DNA of 15,349 bases from CBDVAK01 sp965371945 (GTDB lineage: Bacteria > Pseudomonadota > Gammaproteobacteria > Competibacterales > JAHEDQ01). The notes below the pieces were generated by a model, which was given only the letters and a program-made list of their open reading frames with translations, ran no database searches and had not been told where the DNA came from. A program made the position numbers and the translations under genes. The stretch covers positions 1 to 15,349 of the forward strand of contig CBDVAK010000051.1 of assembly GCA_965371945.1 (NCBI GenBank), in the 5' to 3' direction. Numbering within the stretch: the first letter of the stretch is position 1; each line of letters opens with the position of its first letter. This document shows, piece by piece, positions 14,717 through 15,349 of this stretch.

Positions 14717-15349
14717 ATGAACGTGGAGCGATTCAGGGCGCTGTGGCGGCGCTGTAGCCAGACCATCGGCAACAATGACGTGGACGAGATCCATGCGCTG
14801 CTGATCCGGCACTATGGTGAATCCTGGCGACGCTACCACACGCAGGCCCATCTGCAGCATTGCCTCAAGTATTTCGACAAGGCACGGGCCCATATGGAGT
14901 CGCCGGACGAAGTCGAGATGGCGCTGTGGTTCCATGATGCGGTCTACGATGTTCGTGGCAACGATAATGAACTCATGAGCGCCCAATTGTTCACCAGGGC
15001 CGCCGACGGATTTCTGACTTCACGCTGCCTGCAACGGGTTTTCGAACTCATCATGATTACCGAACACTGTGACCCGCCAAGTGCCGGTGACGAGCGCTAT
15101 ATCGTCGATATTGATCTGTCCAGCTTCGGTTTGCCCTGGGATGAATTCAGCCACGACAGCGCCAATGTGCGCGCGGAGTTCCCGCATCTGGATGATGACG
15201 AGTACAATCGCCGCCAGCTCAAGTTCTTTCGCCACCTGTTGTCGCGCCCCCATTTCTATGCCAGCGAGTTTTTTCGCGAACGTTACGAAAAGGTCGCCCG
15301 CGCCAATCTTGCCAGAAGGATGGCGGAACTGGCGGCAATGGGGTACTAG
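14717..15349 (+). CDS. HD-superfamily metal-dependent hydrolase
   Basis: This 210-residue soluble protein has a helical HD-like core. H41 and H45 lie in YHTQAHLQHC, the HD pair H73-D74 in ALWFHDAVYD, H117 in ITEH, and acidic D131/D133 in IVDIDLSSFG; these could bind one or two metal ions. The layout matches a widespread family of predicted HD phosphohydrolases of about 200-210 residues whose reaction is not established. I chose the ATG at 14717 because MNVERFRALW is the expected family N-terminus. An in-frame ATG at 14690, right after AAGGAAGG, and a GTG at 14669 are alternatives. The gene starts 57 bases after the phosphatase stop and may or may not share its transcript. The stop codon is the last three bases of the window, so the gene is complete. 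Confidence 0.85.
   Translation: MNVERFRALWRRCSQTIGNNDVDEIHALLIRHYGESWRRYHTQAHLQHCLKYFDKARAHMESPDEVEMALWFHDAVYDVRGNDNELMSAQLFTRAADGFLTSRCLQRVFELIMITEHCDPPSAGDERYIVDIDLSSFGLPWDEFSHDSANVRAEFPHLDDDEYNRRQLKFFRHLLSRPHFYASEFFRERYEKVARANLARRMAELAAMGY

Overview
The window is GC-rich, densely packed bacterial DNA, probably from a gammaproteobacterium. That assignment rests on base composition, overlapping gene starts and the look of the proteins; there is no rRNA or other marker gene to confirm it. I see no tRNA, rRNA, CRISPR array, insertion sequence or phage gene. Almost every base belongs to a protein gene, and no gene-free stretch exceeds about 240 bases.

Left edge (1-784, minus strand): two adjacent small genes. 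One looks like a class I SAM-dependent methyltransferase with an atypical motif I. The other runs off the window. A roughly 240-base divergent control region (785-1024) holds a fair sigma70-like promoter reading leftward and two small inverted repeats.

1025-7041 (plus strand): a complete peptide/nickel-type ABC importer in the order double ATPase, periplasmic binding protein, permease, permease. Two of the three junctions are ATGA stop/start overlaps. It should import oligopeptides or a peptide-like compound. A separate gene at 7141-7821 with its own strong ribosome binding site encodes a secreted cytochrome P460-family protein with a CxxCH haem site.

11444-7794 (minus strand): a three-gene operon made of an 882-residue ABC exporter-like protein, a stand-alone cyclic-nucleotide-binding domain protein and a small SAM-dependent methyltransferase. 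The ABC protein is the most unusual item here. Nearly every nucleotide-handling motif in its ATPase domain is altered, and about 290 extra residues, containing an internally duplicated segment, split the domain. The three genes are a plausible, poorly described membrane module in which a small nucleotide signal and a methyltransferase act with a non-canonical ABC protein. The methyltransferase gene ends inside the end of the P460 gene (28-base tail-to-tail overlap).

11668-14659 (plus strand, divergent from the ABC operon): two GT4-type glycosyltransferases and a histidine-phosphatase-family protein, joined by ATGA overlaps, probably a small glycan or glycolipid pathway. The window closes with a separate HD-superfamily hydrolase gene (14717-15349).
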